Assembly (NCBI RefSeq): GCF_007279655.1
Contig: NZ_QKWN01000002.1
Coordinates: 62,001 to 126,000, forward strand
Direction of reading: 5' to 3'
DNA from: Robertkochia solimangrovi
GTDB lineage: Bacteria; Bacteroidota; Bacteroidia; Flavobacteriales; Flavobacteriaceae
DNA length: 64,000 nt
In this document: positions 50,652-59,300 of the stretch, one piece after another
Layout of the letters: each line of letters starts with the position of its first letter
How positions within the stretch are numbered: position 1 is the first letter of the stretch
Notes under the pieces: model-generated
What the model saw: only the letters and a program-made list of their open reading frames with translations
What the model was told of the DNA's origin: nothing
Database searches by the model: none
Made by a program: the position numbers and the translations under genes

Positions 50652-53621
50652 TTATTTGAAAGTTATGTTTAGACCCAATGTCAGTGAACGTATCGTTGGA
50701 TATTTATCTCTGAAATCATTACCCGCTGCAAAGAAATCGCTATTGGAAAGTTCTGGGTCAAGTCCTTTATAACCAGTGATGGTTAGGAAGTTTTGTGCAG
50801 AGCAGTAAAGTCTGATGTTCGAGACGTTATTAGACCATGCTTCCGGAAGGAAGTTATAACCCAGGGTTACGTTGTCCAGTTTTACGAAATCTCCATCTTC
50901 AAGATAGTAACTGTTGAACGACTGAGCCTGAGAATTTGATAGTGTGGAAATACCCCAAATTGGCTCCGCAGCAGATTTAAGTCGGTTATACTGGATCGAG
51001 TTATTCTCGTAATACATACGTTGCTCGTTCAGTATCTTAAATCCGAACTGGCCACTGATCTGCGTCGTAAGATCGAAATTCTTATAGGTGAAGGTGTTGT
51101 TCCAGCCAAGATACCATTTAGGGAATCCGTTACCCAGATACTGTCTGTATGCATCGGTGTTGAGACTGGTAGAATATTCAACGGCTTCTCCGGTCGTCGG
51201 GTCTTCGATCAACCAGATTCCATTTTCCGTTATGCCTATCGCTTTCAATCCCCAGTAATTTCCGATTGATCTTCCCACTTCAACGCGGTGTGTAGGAACT
51301 GAGATCGGATCTCCGGCATAGGCAACATTCAGATAATTCTCAGTTTCATAGAGGTCGTTTGACAGACTTAACAATTTGTTCTTGTTACGGGAAGCCGTAA
51401 CAGTGGTATTCCATTGAAAAGCCTCCGAACTAATAGGCGTCGCATTCACCATGATCTCAATACCTCTGTTGGAGATCGAACCTACGTTTGCAAGTGTAGA
51501 TCCATAGAGGTTCGGTGGTACGGGTACGTTATAGCTATAAAGTAGATCGTCGGTTTGCTTGTCATATAGATCGACTGATCCGCTTATACGGTTTTTGAAG
51601 AAGGAAAAATCAACCCCGATATTGTATTCTGAAGTTCTTTCCCATTTCAGATCTGGATTCGGATTTTGTGTAACCATTAATCCTGCTACCCATTCTCCAT
51701 CTTCATTGAGAAAGTTTCCGTAGCTACTGTCGTAATTATAGGTGGTGAGTGACAAATAATTGGCATTCGGACGTTGTCCGGTTTCACCATAACCAACTCT
51801 CAGTTTAAGATTATCGATCCATGTTGCACTACTCATGAAGTTTTCATTGCTGATAGTCCATCCTGCAGAGATCGCCGGGAAAAGTCCCCATTTGTAATTA
51901 TCTCCAAATTGAGAAGAACCTTCTCGTCTGATACTTGCTAACAGGTTGAAACGATTATCGAAACTATAGCTCATTCTTTCAAAAAACCCGATCAGTGTGG
52001 AATCGTATTTATAACTACCCATAGATGCTTGTCCTTCTTTTAATAAGGTACCCACATTGAGATTGTTATAGGTATAGGCATCGGTTGGGAAGTCGCGGTT
52101 TCCGGCACTGAAGCCTTCATCCAGAAAATAAGCATAACTGTATCCTGTGAGTACGCTGAAATTATGTTTTTCTGCTATGGAGAAATTATAGCTTGACGTG
52201 AGTTCCAGAAGGTCATTCTCCGATTTCCCATAACTTTTGGAAGCAGCACCGGAGAATCCTGTAGTGGTTGCCGAATAATGTTTAGAAGTTGTATACCCGG
52301 AGTATGTACTGTTGATCGTATTTCTTGAGATCAGCAGGTTAGTCTTCCAGTTTTTGATCGGTTCAAAAGTAAGGTTTCCGATCATATACGTACGGTCGGT
52401 TTCATTCTTACCGATGAGTTCATTAAGCATTGCAACCGGATTATAATACTGATATCGGCTGAATTCTTCATAATATTCACCGGTTTCTTCTTCATAGATA
52501 GGAGAAGTTGGGTTATGTATCACAGCCTGACGGTAAATATTAGTAAGTCCGCCATCACTGGCATTGTTAGCAGTACTTTGACGTTGCTCCTTCAGTATAT
52601 TCAGATTTACTTTAAAAAGATCGTTTAGGAAATAATGCTCGAGATTAATCTGAGCACGTAACTGATCGTTGTCCGATTTTTTAATGGTTCCTTCTTCATA
52701 TCGGTAGGAAAGTGCGCCTGAATACGTGGTTTTCTTATTACCACCACTGATGGTCAAAGCATGATTCTGGGTAAACCCTGTTCTTGTAACAGCTTTTAAC
52801 CAGTCTGTATCCCATCCATCGTCACCAAAAGAAGTGAGTCCGCGACGAATATCAGAGGAATCCATGAAATCTGCCTCTTTGTAAAAATCAGAAGCGGCTA
52901 CATATCCGCTATAGCTTACCGTTGTTGATTGTTCTCTTCTTCCTGATTTGGTGGTGATGATCACAACTCCATTGGCGCCTCTAGTACCATAGATCGCAGC
53001 AGCAGAGGCATCTTTTAAGACATCGATGGATTCGATATTTTCCGGTGCAACCATGGTTAGATCTCCCGGTACCCCATCGATAAGTATTAATGGACGTATG
53101 CTACCGTTTAATGTTGTCACACCACGAAGCATCATTGTCGAGGAAGCATTCGGGTCTCCGGAACTCTTAGTAACGACAAGACCGGCAACTTTACCCTTAA
53201 CCAGTTCAGCTGCATCCTGTATTTTACCCGGCTGAAAGTCTTTAGCTTTAACCGTGGCTACTGCACTGGTCACATCCCCACGTTTCTGAGTACCGTATCC
53301 AATGACAACTACTTCCGAAAGTTGTTCCAGATTGTCTGAAAGCGTGACATCAAGATTGGTTTGACTTCCTACTGTTACTTCTTTAGCTTCAAATCCAATA
53401 TAAGAGACTACCAAAACCGATTCCGGTCCTGGAACGGTAATCGAGAAGTTTCCGTCAAAATCGGTTGCGACTCCATTACTCGTGTTCTTTTCCATCACTG
53501 AAGCTCCGACGATAGGGATGCCCTGTGAATCTTTAACGGTTCCTGTAACCGTTTGCTGGGCCATAATTGCCCCGTAGGTTAATGCAAGGAAAAGGAATAA
53601 AACGGTACGCTTTTCAGACAT
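50652..53621 (-). CDS. SusC/RagA-like TonB-dependent transporter
   Basis: The best start is the ATG at 53621 (MSEKRTVLFLF), which has an AAGGAG Shine-Dalgarno sequence 7 bases upstream and directly begins a signal peptide; the frame also offers an ATG at 53663 (1003 residues instead of 989). After the signal (ending near MAQQ) comes a carboxypeptidase-regulatory-like domain (TVTGTVKDSQGIPIVGASV...GNFSITVP), a TonB-box region (SEVVVIGYGTQKRGDV), the plug (VKGKVAGLVV, DVLKDASAAAIYGTRGANGVVIITTK) and a 22-strand barrel ending in LTLGLNITFK. It imports large ligands, with SusD as the lid. Confidence 0.93.
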   Translation of the reverse strand: MSEKRTVLFLFLALTYGAIMAQQTVTGTVKDSQGIPIVGASVMEKNTSNGVATDFDGNFSITVPGPESVLVVSYIGFEAKEVTVGSQTNLDVTLSDNLEQLSEVVVIGYGTQKRGDVTSAVATVKAKDFQPGKIQDAAELVKGKVAGLVVTKSSGDPNASSTMMLRGVTTLNGSIRPLILIDGVPGDLTMVAPENIESIDVLKDASAAAIYGTRGANGVVIITTKSGRREQSTTVSYSGYVAASDFYKEADFMDSSDIRRGLTSFGDDGWDTDWLKAVTRTGFTQNHALTISGGNKKTTYSGALSYRYEEGTIKKSDNDQLRAQINLEHYFLNDLFKVNLNILKEQRQSTANNASDGGLTNIYRQAVIHNPTSPIYEEETGEYYEEFSRYQYYNPVAMLNELIGKNETDRTYMIGNLTFEPIKNWKTNLLISRNTINSTYSGYTTSKHYSATTTGFSGAASKSYGKSENDLLELTSSYNFSIAEKHNFSVLTGYSYAYFLDEGFSAGNRDFPTDAYTYNNLNVGTLLKEGQASMGSYKYDSTLIGFFERMSYSFDNRFNLLASIRREGSSQFGDNYKWGLFPAISAGWTISNENFMSSATWIDNLKLRVGYGETGQRPNANYLSLTTYNYDSSYGNFLNEDGEWVAGLMVTQNPNPDLKWERTSEYNIGVDFSFFKNRISGSVDLYDKQTDDLLYSYNVPVPPNLYGSTLANVGSISNRGIEIMVNATPISSEAFQWNTTVTASRNKNKLLSLSNDLYETENYLNVAYAGDPISVPTHRVEVGRSIGNYWGLKAIGITENGIWLIEDPTTGEAVEYSTSLNTDAYRQYLGNGFPKWYLGWNNTFTYKNFDLTTQISGQFGFKILNEQRMYYENNSIQYNRLKSAAEPIWGISTLSNSQAQSFNSYYLEDGDFVKLDNVTLGYNFLPEAWSNNVSNIRLYCSAQNFLTITGYKGLDPELSNSDFFAAGNDFRDKYPTIRSLTLGLNITFK

Positions 53622-53719
53622 ACCATTGCTCCTTGCAGAGTAGAACATTTTTAACACATTCATAATTTTAGTTTTACAGTTGTTTAAATGTTTTTGATAG
53701 TTGAGCAGTTGAATTCCAG

Positions 53720-53736
53720 CACTTAAATTTTAAGTG
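53720..53736. promoter_or_regulatory. 17-bp palindrome upstream of susC
   Basis: CACTTAAA-T-TTTAAGTG is a perfect 8-1-8 palindrome 57-100 bases upstream of the two possible susC starts. It is a plausible site for a dimeric regulator of the SusC/SusD operon. Confidence 0.45.
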
Positions 53737-53905
53737 TAGATTTCACATTTATAAAACTACTATTATGACTTTGAGTTGAAGTTCATATATTAACCAATAC
53801 TAATACTATGTTAACCTTTATTTTTATGCATAATATATAAAGGTGTAAGTATAGTGTAGGGGTTTATTTTTAGTTTCTGAAATGATTATTTCTTCAATAA
53901 AGAAG

Positions 53906-53926
53906 GTGTTCAAATTCTATGAACAC
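53906..53926. promoter_or_regulatory. 7-7-7 inverted repeat in the divergent gap
   Basis: GTGTTCA and TGAACAC flank a 7-base spacer, about 105 bases before the TlpA-like gene. It may be an operator or a hairpin. The 410-base divergent gap (53622-54031) holds no other clear element besides the 17-bp palindrome. Confidence 0.35.
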
Positions 53927-54031
53927 AACCCTTAAAAAAGATCCCATATAATACCCAAAAAATGAGGAAAATCCCTCAGATTCGAATGGGTTGCACGCCC
54001 TATTTTTATCATCAAAACTAAATATAATCTT

Positions 54032-55195
54032 ATGAGAACTATTTTGCTGCTGACACTGGTTTTAGGTATAGGGCTGGTTTCCTGTAAACATTATGGTGAA
54101 CCCCCGGAAATCAGTAAGTCGGTGATGGTTAAAGGAAATATTATGTTTACCGATCCACAGGATCAATTTGGAATTCATCTGACCCGATACGATCCGGATA
54201 CCCAGGCGTTTGAAAAGCTTCAGCAGATCCAACCCGATCAGCAGGGTAATTATGAATTCCAAATAAAAACTGACACTGCTGATTTTTATGTGTTAAACGT
54301 TTATCAACAACAAACTGTAGAGTTTTATGCTGATGATGAAGATCTGATCATCAATTTCAGAGGGGTGGATACAGCAAAGATTAAAATTAAGAACCCGCCA
54401 CATGTGCACATAGAAGGCGGAGACAAAAATAATGTATTGAATGCCATTCACTTTGCCAATTACCAGAACTATCAGCAGATGATAGCTATGGGACAGGAAC
54501 AATATCGGGCATCACAGTCTGGATGTGAAGCCTGGGAAAAGCATACAGCGGATGGTTGGAATAATTTAGGTAATTTTTACGACCGGGAACTAAAGAACAT
54601 AATTGATATGTTTATCGACCAACCTACTGTGGTTCGTGCAATAGGTAGTCTTTCCTGGAAACAACATCAGGATTATATGACTGAAAAATACGCAGCAGTG
54701 GCTGCTGCCTATCCGGATCTTGAATTCGTGCAAAAAGCAAACAATGAATTATTGACCAAAATTGATAATGCTTCCAGAACGGATAAAGGTAAAGTAGCAC
54801 CCGACTTTACTTTTCCGGACATTCATGGAAAGGAAATTACTTTGTCTGAATTTCGTGGAAAATATGTGTTGATCGATTTTTGGGCTTCCTGGTGCGGACC
54901 ATGCCGTCAGGAAGCACCTAACGTTCAGGAACAGTACAGATTATATAAAGAAAATGGATTTGAAGTTGTCAGTGTGTCTATCGATAAAAAAGAGGATGCA
55001 TGGAGGGAAGCGGTGGCAGCAGATGGAATAGAAGGTACTGTATTACTGGCTCAGGATTCAAAACAATTAATGCGTGATTATACGTTTTCCGGAATACCAT
55101 ATATGGTGCTTTTAGATCCGGAAGGTAAGGTTTTGGCTAAAAATCTAAGAGGGGAGGAGTTGCAAAAAAAACTCAAGGAGATTTTCCAGAAGTAA
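54032..55195 (+). CDS. TlpA-like thioredoxin lipoprotein with DUF4369 domain
   Basis: The 387-residue protein has a lipobox (GLVSC, Cys18), a DUF4369-like N-terminal domain (about 30-130), a helical middle part, and a thioredoxin domain starting near 250 with KVAPDFTFPDIHGKEITL, FWASWCGPC (C288/C291) and a cis-proline in SGIPYMVLLDPEG. It should act as a membrane-anchored thiol reductase outside the cytoplasm. It is divergent from the SusC/SusD operon and has the same layout as the protein at 40809, but the sequences have diverged strongly. Confidence 0.9.
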   Translation: MRTILLLTLVLGIGLVSCKHYGEPPEISKSVMVKGNIMFTDPQDQFGIHLTRYDPDTQAFEKLQQIQPDQQGNYEFQIKTDTADFYVLNVYQQQTVEFYADDEDLIINFRGVDTAKIKIKNPPHVHIEGGDKNNVLNAIHFANYQNYQQMIAMGQEQYRASQSGCEAWEKHTADGWNNLGNFYDRELKNIIDMFIDQPTVVRAIGSLSWKQHQDYMTEKYAAVAAAYPDLEFVQKANNELLTKIDNASRTDKGKVAPDFTFPDIHGKEITLSEFRGKYVLIDFWASWCGPCRQEAPNVQEQYRLYKENGFEVVSVSIDKKEDAWREAVAADGIEGTVLLAQDSKQLMRDYTFSGIPYMVLLDPEGKVLAKNLRGEELQKKLKEIFQK

Positions 55196-55348
55196 TTGGT
55201 GATGTCCCGACTTCAGAAATATCCAGGGTCATTAGCAGTGGTGATCAATAGCCGGCAATGACTGAGTATGCTACTTTGAATGTGATCTATACAAGTTTAA
55301 TCGTTTTGTGTTCATTGATACCACCTCTTGAAATTAAAACTCAAAATT

Positions 55349-56020
55349 TCAATGAGGATCATAACTTAAATCGGTGATCAGATCCTTGAATTTCAGGGCT
55401 ACATAGGTCAAGCTGTTGTAACCTGAAATATCCAGTTTTCTGGAAATATTTGTCCGATGATTTTCAATGGTTTTCGGACTCTTATTCAAAGTCCTGGAAA
55501 TTTCTGAATTATTTAAATTCATGGTGAGTTGTTTCAGAACCTTTTTTTCAGTTCTGGTCAAACTATCGAGATTGTTCAGTAAATGAGAAACATATTCAAT
55601 TTCCTCTTGGTTTTTTTCTAAAAAAGATTTGATGGAAGGATCTTCATAATAATTACCCCTGATCACTTCTTCCATACAGGTTTTATATTCCGGTAAGATA
55701 CTGCAGGTACTTAGAAGTCCATGAGGCTTCAGTTTTCTTGCAGTAATCAATAGAGATACATTCTTGAAGTTAGTCAGCAAAATGATCTTCTTGTCAGGAT
55801 ATTCTGATTTAAGATTCAAAACAATTTGTTCGGTCTGGAATTCCAGCAACTCTAAATTCAGTAAAATCAGGCTTGCCTTATAAGCCTCTTGTAAAATAGA
55901 TGTTTCATTGTGTACTTCTGCTACTATTTCTAAACCATCACATTCAGATAGCAGTGATCTAAGTCCAAGAAGCCTCAAATATTGGTCATCGGCAATTAAT
56001 ATCTGATTCGTATCCATCAA
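55349..56020 (-). CDS. NarL-type response regulator lacking the phospho-Asp
   Basis: The 223-residue protein has an N-terminal receiver-like domain (LIADDQ with acidic residues at 11-12; ILLTNF; K in RKLKPHGLL) and a C-terminal LuxR-type helix-turn-helix (LTRTEKKVLKQL...NNSEISRTLNKSPKTIENHRTNISRKL). At the phosphoacceptor position, where most family members have LLDL, it reads LILLNLE, with N55 in place of aspartate. Regulation by phosphorylation is therefore unlikely. A start one codon later is possible. Two pairs of inverted TTTATGAT half-sites lie just upstream. No histidine kinase is adjacent. Confidence 0.88.
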   Translation of the reverse strand: MMDTNQILIADDQYLRLLGLRSLLSECDGLEIVAEVHNETSILQEAYKASLILLNLELLEFQTEQIVLNLKSEYPDKKIILLTNFKNVSLLITARKLKPHGLLSTCSILPEYKTCMEEVIRGNYYEDPSIKSFLEKNQEEIEYVSHLLNNLDSLTRTEKKVLKQLTMNLNNSEISRTLNKSPKTIENHRTNISRKLDISGYNSLTYVALKFKDLITDLSYDPH

Positions 56021-56044
56021 TTTTGTTTAATTTATTATGTAAAC

Positions 56045-56155
56045 CTTTATGATCCTTTAGCTGCCATTTACTTGGTGAGCATTTAATTACCTATCGATCA
56101 TAAAGTTAACTAGTGATTATATAGGCATGTGTTTTATGATTAACGAATCATAAAA
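56045..56155. promoter_or_regulatory. Two inverted repeats with TTTATGAT cores
   Basis: CTTTATGATC (56045-56054) and GATCATAAAG (56096-56105) form one perfect 10-bp inverted repeat. TTTTATGATT (56132-56141) and AATCATAAAA (56146-56155) form a second one with a 4-base spacer. All four half-sites share TTTATGAT and lie 25-135 bases upstream of the response-regulator start, so they look like operator sites. The remaining part of the 411-base gap up to 56431 shows nothing clear. Confidence 0.6.
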
Positions 56156-56431
56156 TGAAATCCCTTAAACCTAGGTGTCAAAACTGCCTTTAATATGGTA
56201 TGTGTTGTCGCATGGTTCGGTAAGTTTTTCTGAAAACAGGGTGATAGCAAGTGCGAATTATACAGGTTGAAGGATTGTTAAAAAGAATGTTAAACTATAT
56301 CTTAAAATTCAAAGAATGTTTTCATACAGGAAAAGGTTAAAAATATTCCGCTATTTTTGATGACAATCAAGTAAACAACCGATGTTAAATGTTATTTCAG
56401 AATTTCGGTTTTCCGTAAATGATGGGTAACG

Positions 56432-58261
56432 ATGAAAAAAATTACAATGAAAAAAACTATGAAATTTGCCCTGCTACTATTACTGACTCTTGGTAACGGT
56501 AGTATCTTACTCGCACAAGAAGTGGGTCCCGTTTTTAAGGATGGTGAGGCTCAGATTGTTGATGCATTCAATGACCCCGAAAAATGGATCCGTCATGATC
56601 TGTGGGTAGAAACCGAATTTGATACCGATGGTGATGGTAAAAAGGATAGGATGCATGTTGATGTTACCCGTCCGGAACAAACAGAAACTCAAGGTTTAAA
56701 ATTACCTGTAGTTTATGAATCCAGTCCGTATTATGCGGGTGTTGGCGGTAACGATCCTGATTTATTCTGGGATGTTCGTCAGGAAGTGGGTGCTACACCA
56801 AAGCCGCACAGACATCCGGATGTAAAGCGAGTAGGAGAGCGTCCGGTTATTTCAAATTCTCAGATAAAGACCTGGGTTCCCCGAGGATATATCGTGGTGC
56901 ATTCTTCCTCACCGGGTACCGGATTATCCGATGGTTCTCCTACGGTAGGAGGTGATAACGAATCACTGGCTCCCAAGGCTGTTATTGAATGGCTTTGCGG
57001 CAAAGCAAAAGGATACACTTCCAGAACAGGTAATGAAGAGGTGAAAGCATATTGGTCTACCGGCAAGGTAGGTATGACTGGTACTTCCTATAACGGTACA
57101 CTGCCATTGGCAGCCGCAACGACCGGAGTTAAAGGTCTGGAAGCGATTATTCCGATAGCTCCCAATACATCTTATTATCACTATTATCGATCAAACGGAC
57201 TTATTCGTTCTCCGGGTGGTTATTTGGGAGAAGATATTGATGTGCTTTATGATTTTATCCATAGTGGGGATGAATCAAAAAGAGCCTATAGTGATAAGAT
57301 GATCCGTGATACGGAAATGAAGAATGGAATGGATCGTGTTACCGGCGATTATAATGATTTCTGGGCTGGACGGGATTATCTCAATGATATGAAACCAATG
57401 AAAGCTGCCTTACTCATGTCACATGGGTTTAACGATTGGAATGTAATGCCGGAACACAGTTATAGAATTTACAAAAAAGCAGAAGAAATGGGATTGCCGG
57501 TTCAGATCTATTACCATCAGAACGGTCATGGAGGACCACCACCGATGAAGATCATGAACCGTTGGTTTACACATTATCTTCACGGTATCGATAATGGAGT
57601 GGAGAACGATGCTAAAGCGTGGATCGTGAGAGAGCATGATGATCGTGAGAATCCTACAGCCTATGAAAATTATCCCAACCCTGATGCATCCGATGTTACG
57701 TATTATTTAGGTAAAGGAGCTCCGAAATTGGGATCACTTTCTACAACCAAACCTGCAAAACAGGGTACGGAAACTTTGATCGATAATTATTCTTTTGATG
57801 GTTCATCGTTAGCCAAAGCCGAAATCACCGATCATCGTTTGTTATATGTTACCTCCGAACTTTCTGAAGATATGCATATCTCCGGAGTTCCGAAAGTAAC
57901 GATAAAGCTTGCCAGTAGTAAGCCGGCGGCAAATCTTTCGGTTTGGCTGGTGTCTTTGCCATGGACTGAAGGAAGAAGAACGGTCATCACCGATAATATC
58001 ATAACCAGAGGTTGGGCAGATCCTCAAAATTATAAGTCACTTACAAAGAGTGAGCCTTTAAAACCGGGGAAATTCTATGAAGTAACCTTCGACCTGATGC
58101 CGGATGATCAGATTATAGCAAAAGGTCAGAAGATCGGACTCATGATCTTTTCTTCCGATAAAGAATTTACGTTACATCCCGAACCAGGAACCGAACTTAC
58201 CATCGATCTTGATGGTACTTCGCTAACATTACCTGTAGTTCAGGGAAATAAGGAGCTTTAA
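56432..58261 (+). CDS. Secreted X-Pro dipeptidyl-peptidase-like (S15) hydrolase
   Basis: The 609-residue protein has a signal peptide ending near residue 28 (SILLAQE) and an alpha/beta-hydrolase core of the CocE/PepX type. The triad can be placed as S219 (GMTGTSYNG), D335 (SHGFNDWNV) and H366 (HQNGHGG). A C-terminal beta domain (about 430-609: TYYLGKGAP, LYVTSELSEDMHISGVPKVTIKLAS) is that of the X-Pro dipeptidyl-peptidase C-terminal family. It probably releases X-Pro dipeptides, or cleaves a related ester or amide, outside the cytoplasm. Three ATG codons occur in the first ten; the first is used here. It has a strong terminator. Confidence 0.88.
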   Translation: MKKITMKKTMKFALLLLLTLGNGSILLAQEVGPVFKDGEAQIVDAFNDPEKWIRHDLWVETEFDTDGDGKKDRMHVDVTRPEQTETQGLKLPVVYESSPYYAGVGGNDPDLFWDVRQEVGATPKPHRHPDVKRVGERPVISNSQIKTWVPRGYIVVHSSSPGTGLSDGSPTVGGDNESLAPKAVIEWLCGKAKGYTSRTGNEEVKAYWSTGKVGMTGTSYNGTLPLAAATTGVKGLEAIIPIAPNTSYYHYYRSNGLIRSPGGYLGEDIDVLYDFIHSGDESKRAYSDKMIRDTEMKNGMDRVTGDYNDFWAGRDYLNDMKPMKAALLMSHGFNDWNVMPEHSYRIYKKAEEMGLPVQIYYHQNGHGGPPPMKIMNRWFTHYLHGIDNGVENDAKAWIVREHDDRENPTAYENYPNPDASDVTYYLGKGAPKLGSLSTTKPAKQGTETLIDNYSFDGSSLAKAEITDHRLLYVTSELSEDMHISGVPKVTIKLASSKPAANLSVWLVSLPWTEGRRTVITDNIITRGWADPQNYKSLTKSEPLKPGKFYEVTFDLMPDDQIIAKGQKIGLMIFSSDKEFTLHPEPGTELTIDLDGTSLTLPVVQGNKEL

Positions 58262-58285
58262 TAGTAAAACGGTAACAAGAAATTG

Positions 58286-58323
58286 AAAAACTGCCCTACG
58301 ACTTTTGTCGTAGGGCAGTTTTT
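58286..58323 (+). terminator. Terminator after the S15 hydrolase
   Basis: A perfect 17-bp stem (58286-58302 with 58307-58323) and a TTTT loop, with AAAAA and TTTTT at its base, lies 25 bases after the stop at 58261. Confidence 0.92.
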
Positions 58324-58523
58324 ATATATCATCACGTTAGTCTATTAATCCTATAGAAATAACCGAAGTTTATCGGTTTGAAAACTACGACAGTTAGGTA
58401 TAGGATAGTGCTAATGGCTTTTTTTTAGCCGTTTTTTACTTTTTTAAATGTACTTTATACATTAAAATTGCACTCGGTATTTCCCCGACATAAAAAATCT
58501 TTTTTATCGGTTTGATCCAAAAT

Positions 58524-58746
58524 TCTCGTTTCTTCAGAGAAACGGGAGCTGAAATCAATTGTCCGGGATTAACATATTTAGCAGTACATGCGATCTAATC
58601 CGGTTTAGCGATCAAGAACCGGAACTTAGTGAAGTAAACATATCGCAAAGGTCGTTGTTTTCTGAACTGACATGAGGGGGAAAAAATTGTCAGGGAAGAG
58701 GCAGCGGCCGGTTTTAGCCGGATAACCATGGTTATCCGGTTTTTTT
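58524..58746 (+). ncRNA. Possible structured RNA ending in an intrinsic terminator
   Basis: The stretch holds three successive hairpins: CGTTTCT/AGAAACG with extension by wobble pairs (58524-58549), TCCGGTT/AACCGGA (58599-58623) and a perfect 22-bp palindrome (58718-58739) followed by seven T. The last is a typical intrinsic terminator, but no coding region precedes it after the S15 terminator at 58323. This suggests a small RNA or a leader RNA. I match it to no known RNA family. The 678-base gap 58262-58939 holds no credible ORF. Confidence 0.35.
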
Positions 58747-58748
58747 AT

Positions 58749-58810
58749 GGGGTATTTTTATGAAATATAGTTTTAATGACCTGTAAAACAGGGAAATAAC
58801 CCCTTTTTTT
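58749..58810 (+). terminator. Second terminator-like structure in the same gap
   Basis: GGGGT-ATTT (58749-58757) can pair with AAAT-a-ACCCC (58794-58803), enclosing a CCTGT/ACAGG hairpin (58780-58792). Seven T follow. It lies directly after the previous T-run, about 130 bases upstream of the lipoprotein gene. Confidence 0.5.
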
Positions 58811-58939
58811 GCTTTTTGATAATAACTACTTTTGGATTGAGTTGAAGTAAGTTACGATTGCGAGCTCCCCATTTATAATTTTCATGTACTTGATGAAATC
58901 CGTGGTATTTAGTATTTCGGAATCCATAAACTTCTGAAG

Positions 58940-59290
58940 ATGAAAATTAGATCTCTGATATTGATAATAGTTCTTATAGCGGTGTTCAGCCTGTTGTTCT
59001 CTTCCTGTTATACGGTGAGAGTAAGAAGCGTTTACGGTACTCCAGAGCCGGATCCTATTGGTGAACGGATGGATTATTATCGGGATATGAACGTACATGA
59101 AGTGGATACAACCATAACGATAAAGGCTACTGATAAAGATTTTACGTTGCTCATTAAGAATTGTAACAGACAAGGTATTCATACGCTGGAATACAGAAAT
59201 ACCTTTAGAGGAATACTTTTAAGTGCAGTAACCTTTGGTAAAAAACGGCAGGTGCGTGTGAAATATGTATGTATGGAAGAACAGAATTAA
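58940..59290 (+). CDS. Small lipoprotein, Bor-like
   Basis: The 116-residue protein has a lipobox (LFSSC, Cys23) with CYTVRVRSV after it, which resembles the start of Bor/Iss-type lipoproteins. The rest (GERMDYYRDMNVHEVDTTITIK, GIHTLEYRNTFRGILLSAVTFGKKRQVRVKYVC) is a small beta-rich domain with a possible inner-leaflet or surface role. The link to Bor is weak. The gene ends 10 bases before the FAD-dependent oxidase and is probably co-transcribed with it. Confidence 0.7.
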   Translation: MKIRSLILIIVLIAVFSLLFSSCYTVRVRSVYGTPEPDPIGERMDYYRDMNVHEVDTTITIKATDKDFTLLIKNCNRQGIHTLEYRNTFRGILLSAVTFGKKRQVRVKYVCMEEQN

Positions 59291-59300
59291 CGAAAATGAA

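Noticed and set aside
59007-59022. TATACGGTGAGAG inside the lipoprotein gene, which repeats part of the 12-bp element found upstream of the beta-helix genes.
   Set aside because: It is fully inside a coding sequence where the codons for Tyr-Thr-Val-Arg explain it, and it is not at a promoter position.
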